The translations under genes were made by a program, and so were the position numbers. The notes under the pieces are model-generated. The model had not been told where the DNA came from, made no database searches, and saw only the letters and a program-made list of their open reading frames with translations. Below, piece by piece: positions 41,297 to 44,713 of a DNA stretch of 44,713 nt (the first letter of the stretch is position 1; each line of letters begins with the position of its first letter). The stretch comes from 2-02-FULL-48-14 sp041645035 (GTDB lineage: Bacteria; Patescibacteriota; Gracilibacteria; UBA1369; 2-02-FULL-48-14), in contig JBAZQU010000009.1 in assembly GCA_041645035.1 (NCBI GenBank), forward strand, positions 1-44,713, written 5' to 3'.

Positions 41297-42763
41297 TCAT
41301 AGCTCCGGTCTCATTTTATGCCACTCGGTCGCCTGTTCGTAGGCAGCGGCAGCCTGTAAAATCAAGCTCTCGCTCCACTGTGGCCCAATAATTTGAAGCC
41401 CAACAGGTAAACCACCTTTTGTAAATCCGCAGGGTAGAGAAAGGGCGGGGACACCGGCAGCAGAAGGAGGAATGGAAAGCGCGTCACCGAGATACATGGC
41501 CAAAGGGTTGTCGGTTTTTTCGCCGACTTTGAATGCAGGCGTGGGAGAAACCGGAGCCATCAAAACGTCCACTTCTTCGAAAGCCTGCTTGAAATCTTTA
41601 ATAATTAAAGTGCGGGCACGCTGAGCCTGCTTGTAATAAGCATCGGCATAGCCGGCAGAAGACACAAAAGTTCCCACCATGACGCGTCGCTTGATTTCCT
41701 GACCAAAACCTTCCCCGCGGCTGGTCTTATAATATTCCGTTAAGTCTTCCACACCTTCTTTCCCTTCCGGCTTGTGGCCAAAACGAATACCATCGAAACG
41801 TGCCAAGTTCGTGGAAAGTTCCGTAGGCATGGTAACGTAGTAAACGGCAACACCATACTTGGTCATGGGCAGGCTCACTTCTTTTACCGTAGCTCCCATT
41901 TTTTCGTATTCCTTGATAGCGGCCATCACAATTTGTCGTACTTCTTCATCCACTCCTTCACCAAAATATTCTTTTGGGACACCGATGCGGAGGCCCTTCA
42001 CACCTTCGCTCAAATGGACGGTGTAGTCGGGAACCGCAACTTCAGGCGTAGTGGAGTCGTAAGGATCGTGGCCGGCGATACAGTTCATAACGTAAGCTGC
42101 GTCTTCCACAGTACGGGTCAAAGGACCAATAGTATCCCAACTGGAGGCCATTGCGATTACTCCAAAACGGCTCACGCGACCGTAAGTCACTTTGAGCCCC
42201 ACACATCCGCACAGAGAGGCCGGCTGACGAATGGAACCTCCTGTGTCCGTTCCGAGTGCAAAGAAACTCTGACCCGCCGCAACGGCGGAAGCGGAGCCGC
42301 CGGAGCTTCCTCCAGCCACACAAGCTTTGTTCCACGGGTTTAAACTGGGACCAAAATAAGAGTGCTCCGTGGAGGCACCGCAGGCAAACTCATCCAAATT
42401 GGTTTTTCCAAAAAGAACATAGCCGGCCTCCTTCAGTCGGCCGGCAGCCGTGGAATCGTAAGGCGGGACAAAATTTTCGAGCATGCGGGAAGCAGCCGTG
42501 GTCCGAACTCCTTTAGTCGCGAACAAATCTTTAATACCCGCCGGAATTCCTTCCAAAATGCCAATTTCTTCACCACGAGCGAGCTTGGCATCCACTTCTC
42601 GTGCCCGGGCACGAGCTGATTCTTCCACGACGGTGATAAAATTATTCAGATATTTTCCTTTTTTGACCTGAGCCAAACACGCATTCAGTAAATCCTCCGA
42701 AGAGAATTTTTTTTCTTTCAGACCCCGATGCGCCTCAACGATGGAGAGCCAGTTTAGATCCAT
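41297..42763 (-). CDS. gatA: Asp/Glu-tRNA amidotransferase subunit A
   Basis: The glutaminase subunit of GatCAB, which converts misacylated Glu-tRNA-Gln (and Asp-tRNA-Asn) to the correct amidated form. The amidase-signature core is intact: GIPAGIKDLFATKG with the catalytic Lys, GGSSGGSASAVAAG with the cis-Ser, and GTDTGGSIRQPASLCGCVGL with the nucleophile Ser. Then YGRVSRFGVIAMASSWDTIG and the C-terminal GLPVGLQIIGPQWSE. 488 aa when started at ATG 42763 (MDLNWLSIVE); a start at 42814 would overlap gatC. Cotranscribed with gatC; gatB is not in this window. Confidence 0.97.
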   Translation of the reverse strand: MDLNWLSIVEAHRGLKEKKFSSEDLLNACLAQVKKGKYLNNFITVVEESARARAREVDAKLARGEEIGILEGIPAGIKDLFATKGVRTTAASRMLENFVPPYDSTAAGRLKEAGYVLFGKTNLDEFACGASTEHSYFGPSLNPWNKACVAGGSSGGSASAVAAGQSFFALGTDTGGSIRQPASLCGCVGLKVTYGRVSRFGVIAMASSWDTIGPLTRTVEDAAYVMNCIAGHDPYDSTTPEVAVPDYTVHLSEGVKGLRIGVPKEYFGEGVDEEVRQIVMAAIKEYEKMGATVKEVSLPMTKYGVAVYYVTMPTELSTNLARFDGIRFGHKPEGKEGVEDLTEYYKTSRGEGFGQEIKRRVMVGTFVSSAGYADAYYKQAQRARTLIIKDFKQAFEEVDVLMAPVSPTPAFKVGEKTDNPLAMYLGDALSIPPSAAGVPALSLPCGFTKGGLPVGLQIIGPQWSESLILQAAAAYEQATEWHKMRPEL

Positions 42764-42779
42764 ATTAGGTTGTGGCTTG

Positions 42780-43112
42780 TTACATAATTCGTTTAATGCG
42801 TATTTGATGATCAACTTTTTCGAGCGGACTACACTCCAAAAGTTCGTCCGGCAAGGGCCCCTGGACGTAGCTCGAAGATGCCCCAGAGGGTACCAGTTTG
42901 CCCCCTCCTCGAGCCTCGTCTTTCCGCGTCACATTCATGAGCCCCGTAACCTGAGAAGTCTCCGGCACGCCCGTGGTATCGAGTTCTTTAATCACCTCCA
43001 CATACGTCAAAATATCCGTGAGCTGCCCGGCATAGCGCTCAAGCTCCTCATCCGTCAACTTAAGCCTCGCCAACTGCGCAATTTTTTCAACCTGTTCTTT
43101 TGTGAGTTTCAT
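42780..43112 (-). CDS. gatC: Asp/Glu-tRNA amidotransferase subunit C
   Basis: A 110-aa GatC, the small subunit that wraps around GatA and bridges it to GatB. Diagnostic text: KEQVEKIAQLARLKLTDEEL, QLTDILTYVEVIKELDTTGV, and the later RKDEARGG. It lies 16 nt upstream of gatA and 29 nt downstream of the Bro-N gene, on the same strand. Because the Bro-N promoter is the nearest visible one, gatC-gatA may be partly driven from the mobile region. Confidence 0.93.
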   Translation of the reverse strand: MKLTKEQVEKIAQLARLKLTDEELERYAGQLTDILTYVEVIKELDTTGVPETSQVTGLMNVTRKDEARGGGKLVPSGASSSYVQGPLPDELLECSPLEKVDHQIRIKRIM

Positions 43113-43141
43113 AATGGATGTGACTTGGTGGAAACTTTATA

Positions 43142-43570
43142 CTACTCCAATTGCTTTCTCAACTTTTGAGCATTCTTGGGGCTGAGCAGCGACTCAATAC
43201 CGCGCTCCGGATCCTCCGTTTCTTCAATACGTTCATACCCCACCTTGGCCAGCCACAGTTTAAAGGGCTCCGCCTTGGGCGAAGGGATGGATTGGATGAG
43301 ACGGAATAAGTCCTCAGTTAAGAGGCAATCCGTGGCATATTTTTTGCCGTCCGAAGCCACAAATTTCAGTTGTACGATTTTTTCGTACACCTCACTTCCT
43401 TCAGATATCAACCTACGTTTAAGATCGCTCCAGTACCGCTTCGGGATAGCAGAATCTGTAAGGACGCCAATCACATCCACCACTGAAAAGTACCACAGCT
43501 CCTTCTCCGCATCCCAGTGCCGCCGCACTTGGCTTTGACTGAAAAGAATAATTGAATGATCTTTATCCAT
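43142..43570 (-). CDS. Short Bro-N domain (phage antirepressor-like) protein
   Basis: Only the Bro-N DNA-binding domain is present: IILFSQSQVRRHWDAEKELW, YFSVVDVIGVLTDSAIPKRY, LKFVASDGKKYATDCLLTED and LFRLIQSIPSPKAEPFKLWL, then AKVGYERIEETEDPERGIES. Relatives usually continue for 100 or more residues; this protein stops about 20 residues after the EDPE motif (142 aa), so it is either a truncated copy or a minimal form. I prefer ATG 43570 (MDKDHSI), with ATG 43588 also possible, because a TATAAT at 43593-43598 would leave almost no leader for the latter. Bro-N proteins belong to phage and mobile-element regulation. Confidence 0.8.
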   Translation of the reverse strand: MDKDHSIILFSQSQVRRHWDAEKELWYFSVVDVIGVLTDSAIPKRYWSDLKRRLISEGSEVYEKIVQLKFVASDGKKYATDCLLTEDLFRLIQSIPSPKAEPFKLWLAKVGYERIEETEDPERGIESLLSPKNAQKLRKQLE

Positions 43571-43592
43571 AGCTTCAAAGTTAGTCATAGGG

Positions 43593-43622
43593 ATTATAGC
43601 CGAAGCTCCGCCCCCTTGTCCT
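43593..43622 (-). promoter_or_regulatory. Promoter of the Bro-N gene, built on the 25-bp repeat
   Basis: Minus strand AGGACA (43622-43617, the end of the repeat) is followed after exactly 18 bp by TATAAT (43598-43593). The same repeat-18 bp-TATAAT arrangement precedes the recombinase gene. The -10 overlaps the recombinase stop codon. Confidence 0.6.
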
Positions 43623-44472
43623 GACAAAAACCTGAATTTTTTGTGCAAAACTTAAGCGGACTTTGCACGCTACCCACAAAAGCATGCGAAACATGCGTAT
43701 ATCTTTCCGTTGTACGTGAATTCGCATGCCCAAGCAACTCTTGAATTACACGTAGACCCGTACCATTTTCAAGCAGATGAGTCGCAAAACTGTGCCTGAG
43801 CGAATGAAACGTTGCCTCTTTGCAAATGCCCGCCTTTGCCAAAGCCAAAGAAAAGACCTTCTGTGCCGTTCTTGTAGTTAATTTCCCGCCTCTATCACTT
43901 TCAAAAACAAGCTGATTCGCACTTTTACCTGCACAAAAATCATACAAATCCATTTTGAGCACCTCCGGCAAAATGCTTACGCGATCCTTCCTCCCCTTTC
44001 CGCATCGCACAGAAATCAACCCACTATCAAAATCAATGTCTTTAACCTTAAGCGAAATCGCTTCGCTCACTCTAAGCCCGGCCCCATAAGCCAAAGCGAG
44101 CAGCAGTTTATGTTTTTGATTTTGAACGCCAAAAAGCATTTTTTGAATCTCCACCAAAGACAGAATGACGGGTAATTTTTGCGATTTTTTAAGACTACTC
44201 ATCTTTTCCCAATGCCTCCTAAGGACGAATTTATAGAAGAATTGCAGCGCCTGTATCCCCAGATTTAGTGTTTGCGGCGACAGGCCCTTTTCTTGCCCGT
44301 TTAATATAAAGTCTTCAACCTTTTCTTGCCCAAAATTCTCCCATTTTTCACCACAAAAACTAATATATTTGAATACCTGATCCGAATACGCTTGAATAGT
44401 TCTCAAACTATAATTTCTAAGCCTAAGCTCCCTCACAAGTTTTTGTATGGCCGGATGTTCTTTTTTATCCAT
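43594..44472 (-). CDS. Tyrosine recombinase (XerC/D-integrase family)
   Basis: A 292-aa site-specific recombinase. The N-terminal SAM-like core-binding domain (about 1-90; LRLRNYSLRTIQAYSDQVFK and SPQTLNLGIQALQFFYKFVL) is followed by the catalytic domain with Arg in GAGLRVSEAISLKVKDID, Lys in GKGRKDRVSILP, HSLRHSFATHLLENGTGLRV (His-x-x-Arg), ELLGHANSRTTERYTHV (His and the nucleophile Tyr), and SPLKF near the end. No integron-integrase-specific insertion is evident. The last ~15 residues come from the 25-bp repeat. Copies of the repeat flank the gene (43617-43641, 44530-44554), so the recombinase is a candidate to act on them. Confidence 0.92.
   Translation of the reverse strand: MDKKEHPAIQKLVRELRLRNYSLRTIQAYSDQVFKYISFCGEKWENFGQEKVEDFILNGQEKGLSPQTLNLGIQALQFFYKFVLRRHWEKMSSLKKSQKLPVILSLVEIQKMLFGVQNQKHKLLLALAYGAGLRVSEAISLKVKDIDFDSGLISVRCGKGRKDRVSILPEVLKMDLYDFCAGKSANQLVFESDRGGKLTTRTAQKVFSLALAKAGICKEATFHSLRHSFATHLLENGTGLRVIQELLGHANSRTTERYTHVSHAFVGSVQSPLKFCTKNSGFCQDKGAELRL
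43617..43641 (-). repeat. 25-bp direct repeat, copy 1 (end of recombinase gene)
   Basis: Identical over 25 bp to 44530-44554 and in the same orientation (core TCCTGACAAAAACCTGAA). It codes for the last residues of the recombinase (KNSGFCQD), a tail unlike the rest of the protein. Confidence 0.9.
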
Positions 44473-44505
44473 AAGCAGCTTTGATTGTTTAAATAAAACT
44501 CAAGC

Positions 44506-44535
44506 ATTATACTCAACTCGTCCTTATGCTGTCCT
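44506..44535 (-). promoter_or_regulatory. Promoter of the recombinase gene, built on the 25-bp repeat
   Basis: Minus strand AGGACA (44535-44530) and TATAAT (44511-44506) are separated by exactly 18 bp. The predicted leader is about 27 nt. The spacer sequence differs completely from that of the Bro-N promoter, although the spacing is the same. Confidence 0.65.
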
Positions 44536-44554
44536 GACAAAAACCTGAATTTTT
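44530..44554 (-). repeat. 25-bp direct repeat, copy 2 (upstream of recombinase)
   Basis: Identical to 43617-43641; the two copies start 913 bp apart and bracket the recombinase coding region. Confidence 0.9.
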
Positions 44555-44577
44555 CCCAAACCACCCACCCCACCCCC
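44555..44577 (-). other. G-quadruplex-type motif upstream of the recombinase
   Basis: On the minus strand four G runs (5, 4, 3 and 3 G) are separated by loops of 1, 1 and 6 nt. This fits the G3+N1-7 pattern. It abuts the 25-bp repeat directly and lies within the loop of the inverted repeat. Confidence 0.65.
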
Positions 44578-44713
44578 AACAGGTTACGAGTTCGCATAAG
44601 AACGAGTTGTGTGAAATGAAAATGAGCGGGCTCATCTTGGCAAAGCCAAGCTTTTACCCTTCCTTTCCACATCGCACAACAGAGAATATAAGGTTCCGTT
44701 CAGTCGTTTCCCT

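Larger units (their letters stand above)
44514..44609. repeat. 16-bp inverted repeat enclosing the recombinase-upstream repeat
   Basis: CAACTCGTCCTTATGC (44514-44529) and GCATAAGAACGAGTTG (44594-44609) are inverted with one mismatch, 64 nt apart. The interval contains the 25-bp repeat and the G-run motif. The right end 44610-44713 shows no gene I can support. Confidence 0.7.

Noticed and set aside
43617..44554. CRISPR array from the 25-bp repeats
   Set aside because: Only two exact copies 913 bp apart plus one degenerate copy; the interval is a recombinase gene and no cas genes are present.
43594..44609. Full integron with attC cassettes
   Set aside because: The recombinase shows no clear IntI-specific insertion, the arms lack a convincing GTTRRRY core, and no array of cassette genes is seen. 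Kept only as a structural analogy.
44433..44672. Open frame of 79 codons upstream of the recombinase
   Set aside because: It runs through the G-rich tract, the 25-bp repeat and the recombinase promoter, and has no protein-like composition.
1..44713. Possible recoding of TGA (glycine) as in Gracilibacteria/SR1
   Set aside because: Several well-supported genes end in TGA at the expected place (HNH gene at 2230, rpoD at 12912, hydrolase at 18527, truB at 18723), and no conserved gene contains an in-frame TGA.

Overview
The window looks like a chromosomal piece of a small-genome, host-associated-type bacterium of the Patescibacteria/CPR, most like a Peregrinibacteria-type lineage. This is inference from gene content: an archaeal-type triosephosphate isomerase, a TrmB-family regulator, several SLH-domain surface proteins, short single-domain versions of enzymes (riboflavin kinase without its FAD synthetase half, TruB without a clear PUA domain) and very large proteins of unknown function. 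TGA is used as an ordinary stop (both ends of the HNH gene at 2230 and the hydrolase at 18527), so this is not a code-25 Gracilibacterium. Genes are tightly packed; several convergent pairs overlap by 4-11 nt. Shine-Dalgarno sequences are almost absent, and several genes have a -10 hexamer 6-7 nt before the ATG, suggesting leaderless mRNAs.

Layout. 1-4208: the start of a secreted protein leaving the left edge, then priA, an HNH endonuclease-like gene and trpS. 4294-7360: two SLH-domain surface proteins. 7428-12301: pyrG, a protein with two GspF-N-like domains, an Lgt-like membrane protein, a small membrane protein and a secreted protein. 12310-15969 (minus): dnaG-rpoD-greA. 16040-23570: envelope and housekeeping genes (lipoprotein, WecA/MraY-like transferase, lipoprotein hydrolase, truB, a MurE-like ligase, riboflavin kinase, an eRF1-like protein, an O-antigen-ligase-like protein, tpiA). 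23656-33408: a three-gene unit of a 1546-aa unknown protein, a 53-aa lipoprotein and a 1649-aa secreted repeat protein. 33412-38061: a second HNH paralogue, holA and an 881-aa SLH protein. 38078-43112: glnA, trmB-like regulator, a coiled-coil protein, gatA and gatC. 43142-44713: a short Bro-N protein and a tyrosine recombinase bounded by direct repeats.

The less explained content lies in the DNA between genes. (1) A hairpin element with one compensatory base-pair change occurs 10-12 nt before the ATG of priA, an SLH gene and truB. (2) The two HNH paralogues carry the same ~76-bp upstream block with two palindromes. (3) A ~275-bp nested inverted-repeat element sits between convergent genes and supplies the end of truB. 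(4) Identical 25-bp repeats lie upstream of the recombinase and the Bro-N gene, each exactly 18 bp before a TATAAT; the copy upstream of the recombinase also lies inside a 16-bp inverted repeat next to a G-quadruplex motif. (5) Several proteins have unusual architectures: twin GspF-N domains, a 1546-aa protein without a signal peptide containing barrel-like strands, and a Cys-bracketed beta repeat shared by two surface proteins.
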